In this document: piece after piece, positions 17,014 through 25,422 of the stretch
Position numbering within the stretch: the stretch's first letter is position 1
Layout of the letters: every line of letters begins with the position of its first letter
NCBI GenBank assembly: GCA_964568855.1
Contig: CAZMSD010000010.1
Span: 1 to 64,000 of the forward strand
DNA: 64,000 nt
Direction of reading: 5' to 3'
From: CAZMSD01 sp964568855
Lineage (GTDB): Bacteria > CAIWAD01
Translations under genes and position numbers: made by a program
The notes under the pieces: generated by a model
The model's input: only the letters and a program-made list of their open reading frames with translations
What the model was told of the DNA's origin: nothing
Databases searched by the model: none

Positions 17014-18041
17014 GCACCGATTTCCGACCCGCAGAGCAGGAATGGATCGCCTACCTGGAAGGCCGTCTCGGTGGTGAACGGCTCGAGCGCTTCGAGGCCT
17101 GGTTGACGGCCGACCCTGGAGCCCGGCGGGAACTTGAGCAACTGCAGCTGCTCATGGCGGACCTCGAGGATCTACCCCCTTATCCGGTCTCCGCGGAGCT
17201 GCTGGACGACTCCCGGTCCCGGCTGGCCTCCACCCTGCGCACGCTCAAGCAACACGGCCAAACCCTGTCCGCATTTCGACCGGCTGCAACCGGGGAGCAG
17301 GCGCCCCTGCGCAGGCGGACGGACCGTCCTTCGCCGCGCCCGGCCTTCTGGGTCCCCGTGGCCGTGGCGGCTTCCCTGGTCCTGGGCATCTGGATGGGCC
17401 GCAGCAGCTTCTGGTTTCCCGGCGGCGCCGCGCGCGAGGCGGCCCTGCGCTACGGTCCTGCGGGTCTCTCCCCGGCGGGACTGGTGGACGACGGCGGTCT
17501 CAGCGGCTGGGAAAGCACCAACCGGAAACGGCAGTTCGCGGTACAGGACCTGGACGTTCACGCGGACCGGGAAGTGAGTATTCTGCTGGATGAAACCAGC
17601 CGTTACGAAATCAGCGGTTCCGCCCAGGACCGGGGGATCCAGGAGTACCTGAGCTACATCGTGCGCAACGACGCCAACCCGGAGCGCCGCCTGACGGCCA
17701 TTCGCCTGCTGCAGCAGAACGAGCCCGGGGCCGGCGTCCAGGAACTGCTGGTCTACGCCCTGACGCACGATCCGGATGCCGGCGTGCGGCGTTCCGCCGC
17801 CAGCGCCCTGCTGAGTCGCGTGGACGAGCCCCGCGTGAGACAGTCATTTCTCAAGGTGATGGTTGACGATCCGCTTCCCGAGCTGCGCAACCTGGCGGCC
17901 AAGGTTCTCTCGGCGGGAGAGCGGGCGGTGGAGGATCACGAAGGGCAGACCAGGTGGAAGGCCGCGGAAGTCGAGGACGGTCCCGGGGGCGCTGCCGGGA
18001 ACGACGCGCCTCACGGCGGCGGCAGCGAATTCGGTCGCTAG
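17010..18041 (+). CDS. Putative anti-sigma factor with transmembrane helix and HEAT-like repeats
   Basis: The start at 17010 overlaps the ECF stop. The 343 residues comprise a cytoplasmic N-terminal part (1-105) resembling an anti-sigma helical domain ('QEWIAYLEGRLGGERLERFEAWLTADPGARRELEQLQLLM') but without the His/Cys zinc ligands. One transmembrane helix follows ('FWVPVAVAASLVLGIWMG', ~112-129). An external region then carries two or three HEAT-like repeats ('RRLTAIRLLQQNEPGAGVQELLVYAL', 'DAGVRRSAASALL', 'LPELRNLAAKVLS', ~225-310). Repeat domains on the outer side may sense a partner. The anti-sigma role is inferred from operon position and topology. Confidence 0.75.
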   Translation: MSTDFRPAEQEWIAYLEGRLGGERLERFEAWLTADPGARRELEQLQLLMADLEDLPPYPVSAELLDDSRSRLASTLRTLKQHGQTLSAFRPAATGEQAPLRRRTDRPSPRPAFWVPVAVAASLVLGIWMGRSSFWFPGGAAREAALRYGPAGLSPAGLVDDGGLSGWESTNRKRQFAVQDLDVHADREVSILLDETSRYEISGSAQDRGIQEYLSYIVRNDANPERRLTAIRLLQQNEPGAGVQELLVYALTHDPDAGVRRSAASALLSRVDEPRVRQSFLKVMVDDPLPELRNLAAKVLSAGERAVEDHEGQTRWKAAEVEDGPGGAAGNDAPHGGGSEFGR

Positions 18042-18055
18042 TGGAGAAGGAGCGG

Positions 18056-19663
18056 ATGATGAAGCCCGGACGGTTATCCACTGTGGTTCCACTAGTCCTG
18101 CTGCTGTGTACTCAGGTCCTCGGCGGGCAGAGCCATTTCCTGAAGGACGTCCTGGTGAGCACCGGGGAGGTGATCAGTGGAGACCTGATGGTCTACCGGG
18201 GAGATCTTCAGGTGCGAGGAGAGGTCGAGGGCAACGTGGTGGTCATGTTCGGCGACTGCCTCCTGGAGCCGGAAGCCCGGATCGGCGGCAACCTGGCGAT
18301 CATCCAGGGAGAGCTCAGACTCGCAGATCGCGACCAGGTAGGCGGCAAGATCTCACAGAAGGACTTCCTGGCCGCCGAGGCTTCCGTCGAGGACGATCCC
18401 TTCACCCCGCCCGCGGTTCCCCTGGAGGGCTTCGCGGCACCGGAATCTCCGGGCGATCCGGCGGAAGCCGGCGTGGAGGAGCGGAACGATGACGATGAAT
18501 CGAGGGTCGAAATCAACCTCTACGGCGGAGACGACGACGACTCGGAACTGATGATGGCCTTCAACCGCGTGGCCGGTTTGCAGCTGGGCCTGAAATTCCG
18601 CTCCGGAAAACAGGCCATCTCGCGGAAGAAACTCTTCGATCTGACGGGCTACGCGGCCTGGTCCTTCGGCCAGAAGCGGCTGGAGGCCGACGCCAAGCTG
18701 CGCAAGCGCATGCCCTGGGCTTTGCCCAGCTACATCGCCCTGGGCCTGCACCGCCTCACCGACACGCAGGACGCCTGGATGCTCTCGGGAACCGAGAACT
18801 CCCTGGCGGGCTGGCTCCTGCACATGGATTTTCGCGACTACTACGACAACCAGGGCTATTCGATCGAGGCCGGCGCCTTTCTGCTCGAAGGACGCCTGCA
18901 CGTCAACGCAGCCTGGTTCGAAGAGGATTACGGTCCCCAGGAGTTGGCCACCCAGTGGACCTGGTCCGGCGCCCACCGGGCCTATCGCGGCAACCTCTTC
19001 GCGGAGTCCAGGGGCTACGCGGAAAACAGCAACTCGGGCTACCGCCTGCAGGCGGATCTTAACATGACCCGCTCGCGGATGAATGTGAAAGGCGGTATCA
19101 GCCTCACTCTCAGCTACGAACAGGGACTGACTGGCGAACCCATCGAGTACGACTATACCCGGTGGCTGGGCAACTTCCGCTTCTGGCTGCCCTTCGGCAA
19201 GCGCAGGGCCGAGAGCCTTAACGGACGCATCCTGGCGGGTGCCGCTGACGGAGTGTTTCCGGCGCAATACGCCTTTCGACTGGGCGGACCGGACGCCCTG
19301 GCCGGATACCGGCCGAAGGGTATCGACGCCTACGGTTCCGACAGCCACGACGAGCTGTTTTCCTTCGACGGACCCGGAGCGCCCAACATGCTCCTGTCGA
19401 GCCTGGAGTATCAGATTTCCGGCAGCGCGCTCGCCGACTGGTCGGCTTTCTGGTTCGTCAGGGGCGTGGACCTGCTTCTGCTGGCGGACGCCGGCCAGAT
19501 CTTCAGCAATCACTGGAGCGACCTGGATCTCGAAGCCTTTCACAGCGATATTGGCGTCGGCCTGGCGGATGACGCCGACGGCTGGCGCCTGGCCCTGATG
19601 CGCAGCACGGAATCCGGCGAAGCGGACTGGCGCCTGCTCTTCCGGATCAAGGCCAGGTTCTGA
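18056..19663 (+). CDS. Polymer-forming-repeat and outer-membrane beta-barrel fusion protein
   Basis: The start at 18056 follows a GGAGAAGGAG site. The 535 residues include a signal peptide (1-24), a short beta-helix segment with bactofilin-like periodicity ('GEVISGDLMVYRGDLQVRGEVEGNVVVMFGDCLLEPEARIGGNLAIIQGEL', ~35-100), an acidic linker, and a ~360-residue beta-barrel. The barrel has an Omp85-like 'LGGPDALAGYRPKG' motif and a terminal Phe ('FRIKARF'), the signal used for outer-membrane insertion. It may tether the barrel to the periplasm or the wall. It lies in the ECF operon, so it is a likely target or sensor of that system. Confidence 0.78.
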   Translation: MMKPGRLSTVVPLVLLLCTQVLGGQSHFLKDVLVSTGEVISGDLMVYRGDLQVRGEVEGNVVVMFGDCLLEPEARIGGNLAIIQGELRLADRDQVGGKISQKDFLAAEASVEDDPFTPPAVPLEGFAAPESPGDPAEAGVEERNDDDESRVEINLYGGDDDDSELMMAFNRVAGLQLGLKFRSGKQAISRKKLFDLTGYAAWSFGQKRLEADAKLRKRMPWALPSYIALGLHRLTDTQDAWMLSGTENSLAGWLLHMDFRDYYDNQGYSIEAGAFLLEGRLHVNAAWFEEDYGPQELATQWTWSGAHRAYRGNLFAESRGYAENSNSGYRLQADLNMTRSRMNVKGGISLTLSYEQGLTGEPIEYDYTRWLGNFRFWLPFGKRRAESLNGRILAGAADGVFPAQYAFRLGGPDALAGYRPKGIDAYGSDSHDELFSFDGPGAPNMLLSSLEYQISGSALADWSAFWFVRGVDLLLLADAGQIFSNHWSDLDLEAFHSDIGVGLADDADGWRLALMRSTESGEADWRLLFRIKARF

Positions 19664-20559
19664 TGGATCGAGGTGCGATGATGCGGCCTGTAGAACGGAT
19701 CTTCAACTGGACACTGGCGGCGGTCCTGGCGATCGCGGTGGACGGCCGGGCGGAATCCCGGACCGTGGAACGCGAAATCACCGCCACCGGCCTGACGGAC
19801 GCCGAAGTCGAAATCAAGGTGGGCGCGGCGCACCTGGAGCTCAGGGCGCACGACGGCGGGCCGCTGGCGCGGATCGCCATCGAGTATTCCACGGAGAAGG
19901 AACCCCAGATCGATTTCGACGGCTCCGGCAGCACGGGACGTCTGAAGATCCGGAACGACGCCGGGGACGAGATCTCCTTTTCCATCCTGGGAAACCGGCC
20001 GGACAACCCCTTCGACGACCACTGGATGATCAGCCTCAGCCGCGACCTGCCCCTGCTGCTCCACGTGGAATTCGGGCTGGGACCGGGAGAAGCCGAATTC
20101 GGCGGACTGACCCTCAGCAAACTGGAGTTCGTCACCGGACTCTCCGACGTGGTACTCGAATTCAGCAGCCCCTGCCAGGGAGTCTTGGAACATGTGGGAC
20201 TGGCCACGGGCCTGGGCAGCATGGAGGTTCACGGCCTCTCCAACGCCCTGATCCAGCGGCTGGAGTTCGCCGGCGGCCTGGGAGCGGCCGTGCTTGATTT
20301 CTCCGGCAGCTATCGCAGCGAAACCGAGGTGGAGCTGGACGTGGGCATGGGATCGCTGCAGCTGATGGTTCCCCAGGGCATCGGCGTCAAGATCCGCCAC
20401 GGCGACAGCTTCCTTTCCAACCACGAGTTCGAACGCCTCGAACAGATCAGCGAAGACACCTGGTATTCCGAAGACTGGCAGGCGGGTCCGGGGAACCTGG
20501 TCTTCGATCTCTCGGTGGGCATGGGTTCGGTCGAGCTGGATTGGATCGAGCCCAAGTGA
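19663..20559 (+). CDS. Secreted toast-rack (DUF4097/LiaF-like) protein
   Basis: The 298-residue protein has a signal peptide ('FNWTLAAVLAIAVDGRAES') and a repetitive beta-strand pattern ('AEVEIKVGAAHLELRAHDG', 'LEFVTGLSDVVLEFSSP', 'HVGLATGLGSMEVHGLSNA', 'LDVGMGSLQLMVPQGIGVKI', 'DLSVGMGSVELDWIEPK'). The recurring 'GxGxxxL' turns fit the toast-rack beta-solenoid found in LiaF/DUF4097 envelope proteins. The start overlaps the previous stop. ATGs at 19678/19681 have a better-spaced GAGG site and may be the real start. It is the last gene of the ECF locus, probably working with the barrel protein. Confidence 0.7.
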   Translation: MDRGAMMRPVERIFNWTLAAVLAIAVDGRAESRTVEREITATGLTDAEVEIKVGAAHLELRAHDGGPLARIAIEYSTEKEPQIDFDGSGSTGRLKIRNDAGDEISFSILGNRPDNPFDDHWMISLSRDLPLLLHVEFGLGPGEAEFGGLTLSKLEFVTGLSDVVLEFSSPCQGVLEHVGLATGLGSMEVHGLSNALIQRLEFAGGLGAAVLDFSGSYRSETEVELDVGMGSLQLMVPQGIGVKIRHGDSFLSNHEFERLEQISEDTWYSEDWQAGPGNLVFDLSVGMGSVELDWIEPK

Positions 20560-20630
20560 TCATCCGCTCACCGGTAAAATAGCTCCTCCGATTCCTCCTT
20601 TCTTGACTGAATCCCCCGAGGGATGCAATC

Positions 20631-21956
20631 TTGCTCCACATGCTCGAGTCCTTCGCTACGATCCTGCTTAACCTGTACCTGGATATCGCGCCGCTGCTGC
20701 TCTTCGGCTTCCTGGTGGCGGGCTTCCTGCACCTGCTGGTGACCGAGGAGAACGTGGTCCGCCACCTGGGCGCGCGGGACGGCCTCTCGGTCCTCAAATC
20801 CACGCTCTTCGCCATTCCGCTGCCGCTCTGCTCCTGCAGCGTGGTGCCGGTGGTCGCCTCCCTGCGCAGGAAAGGCGCCTCCCCCGGGGCATCCGTCAGT
20901 TTCCTGGTGGCCGCGCCCCAGGTGGGAGCCGATTCCTACCTGCTGACCCACGGGTTGCTGGGCCTGCCTTTCGCTCTTTACCGCCTGCTGGCATCTTTGA
21001 TCACTTCCCTCTGCGCGGGCTTCTTCGAAAACCTGCTGCCCGAATCGAAACGCACAGCGGCCGAAGGCGACGTTGCGGCGGAAACGCCGGGCGAAACGGA
21101 AACTGCGGGTCGAGCGACGAATCCGCCCGGACTGTGGGCCAGGATCCGCGGCCTGCCCGCCTACCTGATGGAACTCCTGGGCAGCCTGGCCAACAGCCTC
21201 CTGGTGGGGCTGGTCCTGGCAGCGCTGATCATCGCGATCATCCCCGACAACCTGCTTTCCGACCTGCTGGAGGGCCGGAGCTGGATCAGCATGCTGCTGA
21301 TGCTGGCGGTGGGAATTCCCATGTATGTATGCGCCACCGCTTCCACTCCGCTGGCGGCGGCCTTCGTGCTGAAGGGCGTGAGTCCAGGGGCCGCCCTGGT
21401 TTTTCTGCTCACCGGGCCGGCCACCAATATCGTCACCCTGAGCATGCTCTCCCGCAGTCTCGGGCGCCGGCCGGTGCTGATCTACCTGCTGAGCATTTCG
21501 GTGGTCGCGGTGGCCGCCGGGCTGGTGCTGGACCTGGCGCCCTCCGGCATGTTCAGTATCACATCGCCGGCCGAGATGGAACACCCGGAAGGGCTCTGGT
21601 ACAAGGCGGTGGCCGGCGTGTTACTGGCCGCCATGCTGCTGCGCTACTACCTGGAGCGTCTGCGGGGCCGCATGCGCGCCGGCAGGGAAGCCCGGATGCC
21701 GATGACGGGGGAAGCGACCACCGAACGCAGCCGCCTGCGCGTCCTGGGAATGAGCTGCGCTCACTGCGCAGGGCGGGTCGAAGAGGCGGTGAAAGCTTTG
21801 AACATGGTGGAGAACATCCGCGTGGATCACGCTGCCGACCTGCTTGAATATTCGATCATTCCGGGAAGCGCGTCTTCCCGGGTGGAAGAACAGGTCCGAC
21901 AGGCGGTGGAGGAGGCCGGGTACGACGTGGACGACCTCAGCCGACCAGCAGAATAA
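20631..21956 (+). CDS. ArsP-type permease with C-terminal heavy-metal-associated domain
   Basis: The start is TTG at 20631. The 441-residue protein has about eight membrane segments in two halves, with the family signature 'PLPLCSCSVVPVVASLRRKGASPGASVSFLVAAPQVG' in the first and 'PMYVCATASTPLAAAFVLKGVSPGAALVFLLTGPATN' in the second. A hydrophilic loop lies near residues 140-175. A C-terminal HMA domain ('LGMSCAHCAGRVEEAVKAL', CxxC) is fused. The permease family (PF03773) includes the organoarsenical exporter ArsP. The fused HMA domain suggests delivery of a soft metal ion or thiol-reactive substrate. The substrate is unknown. The 3' end overlaps the stop of a convergent small gene by 20 bases. 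Confidence 0.88.
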   Translation: MLHMLESFATILLNLYLDIAPLLLFGFLVAGFLHLLVTEENVVRHLGARDGLSVLKSTLFAIPLPLCSCSVVPVVASLRRKGASPGASVSFLVAAPQVGADSYLLTHGLLGLPFALYRLLASLITSLCAGFFENLLPESKRTAAEGDVAAETPGETETAGRATNPPGLWARIRGLPAYLMELLGSLANSLLVGLVLAALIIAIIPDNLLSDLLEGRSWISMLLMLAVGIPMYVCATASTPLAAAFVLKGVSPGAALVFLLTGPATNIVTLSMLSRSLGRRPVLIYLLSISVVAVAAGLVLDLAPSGMFSITSPAEMEHPEGLWYKAVAGVLLAAMLLRYYLERLRGRMRAGREARMPMTGEATTERSRLRVLGMSCAHCAGRVEEAVKALNMVENIRVDHAADLLEYSIIPGSASSRVEEQVRQAVEEAGYDVDDLSRPAE

Positions 21957-22146
21957 TCGTCAACCACAGGAAGGCCCAGCCCGTCAGACAGCTCAGGATG
22001 TACATCAGTCCGGCCTGAATCCGCTCCCCGGCGCTTAATGGCGCCTCCCGGTCCTGCCAGTGTTCACCCTCTGTAAAAACCGGCGCATTGCCGGGTCGGC
22101 GATCCATCTGGAATGCCAGCGGTTTTCTGAGATACCAGCCAAGCAC
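21937..22146 (-). CDS. 69-residue single-span membrane protein
   Basis: Reads on the minus strand from a GTG at 22146 behind a perfect AAGGAGGT site at 22158-22151, five bases upstream. The product opens 'MLGWYLRKPLAFQMDRRPG' and ends in one hydrophobic helix ('GLMYILSCLTGWAFLWLTIILLVG'). It is not recognised. The strong ribosome-binding site and a sigma-54-like promoter 54 bases upstream support it as a real gene. It converges on the HMA-permease gene with overlapping 3' ends, so the two may affect each other through antisense transcription. Confidence 0.7.
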   Translation of the reverse strand: MLGWYLRKPLAFQMDRRPGNAPVFTEGEHWQDREAPLSAGERIQAGLMYILSCLTGWAFLWLTIILLVG

Positions 22147-22169
22147 GCGAACCTCCTTGGGGTCGACGA

Positions 22170-22183
22170 GTGATCCAGCTCAC
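22170..22183. repeat. GTGA-N6-TCAC palindrome in the leader of the small gene
   Basis: GTGATCCAGCTCAC is a spaced palindrome like a CRP/FNR-family half-site pair. It lies just downstream of the predicted transcription start of the minus-strand small gene (near 22190) and upstream of its ribosome-binding site. It could be a repressor operator or simply an RNA hairpin in the leader. Confidence 0.35.
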
Positions 22184-22199
22184 AACTGAGGGGACGATT

Positions 22200-22216
22200 A
22201 GCAAGCGGGATGCCAG
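22200..22216 (-). promoter_or_regulatory. Sigma-54 (-24/-12) promoter of the small membrane protein
   Basis: On the minus strand the sequence CTGGCATCCCGCTTGCT keeps TGGCA, TTGC and a final T, with GG (22214-22213) and GC (22202-22201) exactly 10 bases apart. Predicted transcription begins near 22190, giving a leader of about 43 bases. Confidence 0.65.
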
Positions 22217-22469
22217 TTCGGCATCGGCGTTCCCAGCTTTATAGAGGGTGAAACACGACCGCTTGCGCGGAGCTTCGTGAGGTTGAAACGAACCACTTCC
22301 AAGGTTACCGACCTTAGCTGGGCATATCCACCGGCGCGGCAGGGACGATCTCGCTCAGGGGACCGGGGATGCTGTAGCACAATTTGGTGGAGGCAGCCGT
22401 GAGGCTCTCCAGTTTGTCAGCTCAAGGCCTCAATGCTACTTTTTCCGCTGGTCCACCAGCGAGGCTCCC
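22217..22469 (+). other. Intergenic region before scpA
   Basis: No gene is supported here. A hairpin with a 7-bp stem (CGCTGGT/ACCAGCG) at 22446-22461 abuts the GAGG site before the scpA start and could limit its translation. No convincing sigma-70 promoter was found on the plus strand. Confidence 0.5.
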
Positions 22470-23228
22470 GTGACGATCGGTTACAAAGTCAAACTCCAGG
22501 ATTTCGAGGGTCCCCTCGACCTGCTGCTGTTCCTGATCCGCGAAAATGAAGTCGATATCTACAACATCCCCATCGTCGAGATCACCGCGCAATACCTGGC
22601 CACCATGGACCAGATCGAAACCGTGGATCTCGAACTGGCCGGGGATTTCATTCTCATGTCGGCCACCCTGCTGCAGATCAAGGCGCGCATGCTGCTGCCC
22701 AGGGAGGATGGGCTTCCCGAGGAACTGGAAGATCCCCGGCAGGAACTGGTACAGCGCCTGCTGGAATACCGTCGCTTCCGAGAAATCAGCGAAGGTTTGC
22801 GCGGACTGGAGGAGGCCTGCTCGGGTTGCGAGCGCCGGAAGTTCTTCGATCTGGGCCGCGTGGATCCCGAGACGCGCGATGAGTCGCTGCTGGACGTGGA
22901 GCTCTACGACCTGGCCCTTATCTACGCAGAGCTGGCCGCCAGGGAACCCCTTCAGGAAGGTCATCGCATCGAACTGTTTCCCTACACGGTGGAGGACCAG
23001 GTCCGCAGCATTCGCCGCTGGCTGAAACGCCGCTCAAGCTTCCGCCTGCAGCAGATCTACGCGGAAGCGGAGGACCGGAACCTGGTGGTGGTGAGCTTCC
23101 TGGCGGCCCTTGACCTGGCGCGCCAGCAGGAAATCCTGCTGCGTCAGGCCGGACACCTGTGCGGGATCTGGGTCTTCGATCCCTCGCTGATGGATTCCTG
23201 GCTGGCTCTGATGAGGGACAGCGCGTGA
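22470..23228 (+). CDS. scpA: Segregation and condensation protein A
   Basis: The 252-residue protein has the ScpA kleisin pattern: 'FEGPLDLLLFLIRENEVDIYNIPIVEITAQYLATMDQIETVDLELAGDFILMSATLLQIKARMLLP' at the N-terminus and a winged-helix C-terminus ('RSIRRWLKRRSSFRLQQIY'). ScpA bridges the SMC heads in the bacterial condensin that organises newly replicated chromosomes. GTG start at 22470. The stop overlaps the scpB start (GTGA), the usual pairing, and it leads a compact operon scpA-scpB-rluB-cmk-plsC. Confidence 0.95.
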   Translation: MTIGYKVKLQDFEGPLDLLLFLIRENEVDIYNIPIVEITAQYLATMDQIETVDLELAGDFILMSATLLQIKARMLLPREDGLPEELEDPRQELVQRLLEYRRFREISEGLRGLEEACSGCERRKFFDLGRVDPETRDESLLDVELYDLALIYAELAAREPLQEGHRIELFPYTVEDQVRSIRRWLKRRSSFRLQQIYAEAEDRNLVVVSFLAALDLARQQEILLRQAGHLCGIWVFDPSLMDSWLALMRDSA

Positions 23229-23992
23229 AAAGCGAAGCCTCAGACACCCCGCGGAATGCCGGGCTGGAAAGCGCCGCGGAAACCCTGCCCATGGGCGCGG
23301 TTCACGGGGATTCCCGGGATCTCCTGGAAGTCCTGTTCTTCGCCAGCGAGGACCTGCTGGATATAACCCGCCTCTGTGAACTCCTTGAAATGGAAAAAGA
23401 TAGGATCCTTGATCTGATCGACAACCTGAATAAGGACTACCGGGATCAGGGCCGCTCCTTCGCCATACGCCCGCTGGCGGGCGGCTATCAACTGGTGAGT
23501 CGCCGACGCTACGGATCGCTGCTGCGCAGGCTGCTCAAGACCCGCGTTCGCCCGAGGCTCTCACGGGCGGCCCTGGAGACCCTGGCCGTAACGGCCTACA
23601 AGCAGCCGGTCACAAAATCGGAGATCGAGTCCATTCGCGGAGTAAAAACCGAGGGCGTGCTCAAAACGCTGCTGGACCGCCGCCTGGTGGCCATCGCGGG
23701 ACGCTCCGAGGCCGTGGGCCGACCGTTGCTGTACCGGACCACGCGGGAGTTTCTCGAGTACTTCGGCATGGCCGGGATGGAGGACCTGCCGAAGCTGAAA
23801 GAGATCCAGGAGCTGGTGAAAGGGGCCCGCGACGGAGGCGACGAGCAGCTGCCGCCTGCCCGGCTGCAGGAACTTCTGCCCCACGGCGGGATGCAGGGCA
23901 AGCCCGGCCCGGATGAAACGGCTCCAGCCGCCGGTCCCGCGGAGGGGAGGGAAGAGCCCGCCGCGGATGAAACCTCGCCGGGTGCGTCCTGA
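23225..23992 (+). CDS. scpB: Segregation and condensation protein B
   Basis: GTG at 23225 overlaps the scpA stop. The 255 residues include the paired winged-helix signature 'LLEVLFFASEDLLDITRLCELL', 'FAIRPLAGGYQLVSRRRYGSLLRRLL', 'LSRAALETLAVTAYKQPVTKSEIESIRGVKTEGVLKTLLDRRLVAIAGRSEAVGRPLLYRTTREFLEYFGM'. ScpB dimers bind the ScpA linker in the SMC complex. About 60 C-terminal residues are a low-complexity Gly/Pro/Glu tail longer than usual. Only two bases separate it from rluB. Confidence 0.95.
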   Translation: MKSEASDTPRNAGLESAAETLPMGAVHGDSRDLLEVLFFASEDLLDITRLCELLEMEKDRILDLIDNLNKDYRDQGRSFAIRPLAGGYQLVSRRRYGSLLRRLLKTRVRPRLSRAALETLAVTAYKQPVTKSEIESIRGVKTEGVLKTLLDRRLVAIAGRSEAVGRPLLYRTTREFLEYFGMAGMEDLPKLKEIQELVKGARDGGDEQLPPARLQELLPHGGMQGKPGPDETAPAAGPAEGREEPAADETSPGAS

Positions 23993-23994
23993 AC

Positions 23995-24750
23995 ATGCGC
24001 TTAAACCAGTTTCTGGCCGCCTGCGGCGCCTGCAGCCGCAGGGGCGCCGAGAAACTCATCCTCGCCGGACGCATCCGAGTGAACGGACGGACCTGCAGGG
24101 AGTTGGCCACCCGGGTGGAGCCCGGCAGCGACCGCGTGCTCCTGGACGGCGTCCAGTGCAGCCTGCCCGCCGAGCACGTGTACATCCTGCTCAACAAGCC
24201 ACGGGGTGTGCTGACCACGCTGGAGGATCCGCGGGGGCGGCCCACTGTGCGCCAGCTGGTGGACCTGCCGCGGCGACTTTTCCCGGTGGGACGACTGGAC
24301 AGGGATTCGGCGGGAGCATTGCTGATGACGGACGACGGCGAGCTGGCCCGCGACCTGCTGCATCCATCCAGGCATGTACCCAAGGAGTACATCGTGCTGG
24401 CGGATAGGGACCTGACTCCCGAGGAGCTGCGGCGCGTCGCCGAGGGCATCCGCATCGACGGGCGGCGCACTCTGCCCTGCCTGATCGAACGCATCGGCCG
24501 TCCGGGCTCCCGGCCCCGCTACCGCATCGTGCTGCGGGAGGGCCGCAACCGGCAGGTCCGCAGGATGCTGGCCACACTGGGGATCAAGGTCCTGCGGCTG
24601 ACCCGGCGCAGCTTCGGCGGCCTGAGCCTCGGCCGCCTGGAACCCGGCTGCTGGCGTTTCCTGGGTCGCCGTGAGGTCCAGCTGCTCAGGCGCCGGATTC
24701 GCCGTGACGAGAAACAATCACCGAAAGCCGCGAGCGCCCGCGATGAGTGA
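23995..24750 (+). CDS. rluB: Pseudouridine synthase, RsuA/RluB family
   Basis: The 251 residues start with an S4 RNA-binding domain ('MRLNQFLAACGACSRRGAEKLILAGRIRVNGR'), then the RsuA/RluB/E/F catalytic core with 'LNKPRGVLTT', the Asp-containing motif 'PVGRLDRDSAGALLMTDDGELA', and 'EGRNRQVRRMLATLG'. These enzymes make pseudouridine in rRNA. RluB acts on 23S rRNA helix 89 and its gene is the one usually found next to scpB, so that name is preferred over RsuA. The last 8 bases overlap the cmk start. Confidence 0.9.
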   Translation: MRLNQFLAACGACSRRGAEKLILAGRIRVNGRTCRELATRVEPGSDRVLLDGVQCSLPAEHVYILLNKPRGVLTTLEDPRGRPTVRQLVDLPRRLFPVGRLDRDSAGALLMTDDGELARDLLHPSRHVPKEYIVLADRDLTPEELRRVAEGIRIDGRRTLPCLIERIGRPGSRPRYRIVLREGRNRQVRRMLATLGIKVLRLTRRSFGGLSLGRLEPGCWRFLGRREVQLLRRRIRRDEKQSPKAASARDE

Positions 24751-25420
24751 TCCCGTCGTCTACCAGGTGGCCATCGACGGTCCGGCGGCTTCGGGCAAGA
24801 GCACCACTGCCCGGGCGGTGGCCGGGGGGCTGGGGATCCAGTACCTCGATACGGGCGCCATGTACCGGGCCTTCACGCTGCGCGTGCTGGAGGCGGGAGT
24901 CCACCCTAAGGACGCGCCGGCCGTGGACAGCCTGCTCGATGGTTTCGAATTGAACCTGGAGGGCGGCCGGATCCTGCTGGAGGGGCGCGACGTGAGCGCC
25001 GAGATCCGCGAGAACCGCATCTCAACCCTGATGGGCCCGGTCTGCGTCATGCCTGCGGTGCGCCGGCGCATGGTGAGCCTGCAGCGGGAGTTCGGCAGCC
25101 GGCGCTCCAGCGTGATCGACGGCCGGGACATCGGTACCGTGGTCTTTCCCGAGGCGCGTTTCAAGTTCTTCCTCGTAGCTGATCTAGAGGAACGCGCCCG
25201 CCGCCGGATGGCCGAACTGGGTCGAAGCGGCGAACGGATGGAGTTGCGGGAATTGATGGAAGAGATCCGCCGGCGCGACGAGCGGGACGCCTCGCGGGAC
25301 ATCAGTCCCATGAAATGCGCGGACGACGCTGTCCGCCTGGACACGACCAAGCTCAGCTTCGACGAGCAGGTACGCCGGATTCTGGAGCACGTCCGTCGGG
25401 GACTGGGGGAGGACGCCTGA
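24743..25420 (+). CDS. cmk: Cytidylate kinase
   Basis: The start at 24743 gives 225 residues: 'VAIDGPAASGKSTTARAVAGGLGIQYLDTGAMYRAFTLRVLEAGV' (P-loop and substrate region), 'VIDGRDIGTVVFPEARFKFFLVADLEERARRR', and 'RDERDASRDISPMKCADDAVRLDTTKL'. It phosphorylates CMP and dCMP with ATP. The neighbourhood cmk-plsC-...-rpsA resembles the widespread cmk/rpsA grouping. Confidence 0.96.
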   Translation: MSDPVVYQVAIDGPAASGKSTTARAVAGGLGIQYLDTGAMYRAFTLRVLEAGVHPKDAPAVDSLLDGFELNLEGGRILLEGRDVSAEIRENRISTLMGPVCVMPAVRRRMVSLQREFGSRRSSVIDGRDIGTVVFPEARFKFFLVADLEERARRRMAELGRSGERMELRELMEEIRRRDERDASRDISPMKCADDAVRLDTTKLSFDEQVRRILEHVRRGLGEDA

Positions 25421-25422
25421 AG

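Noticed and set aside
22170..22183. A confident CRP/FNR operator
   Set aside because: The spacing fits, but it lies downstream of the predicted transcription start and may only be a leader hairpin. Kept as a low-confidence repeat.
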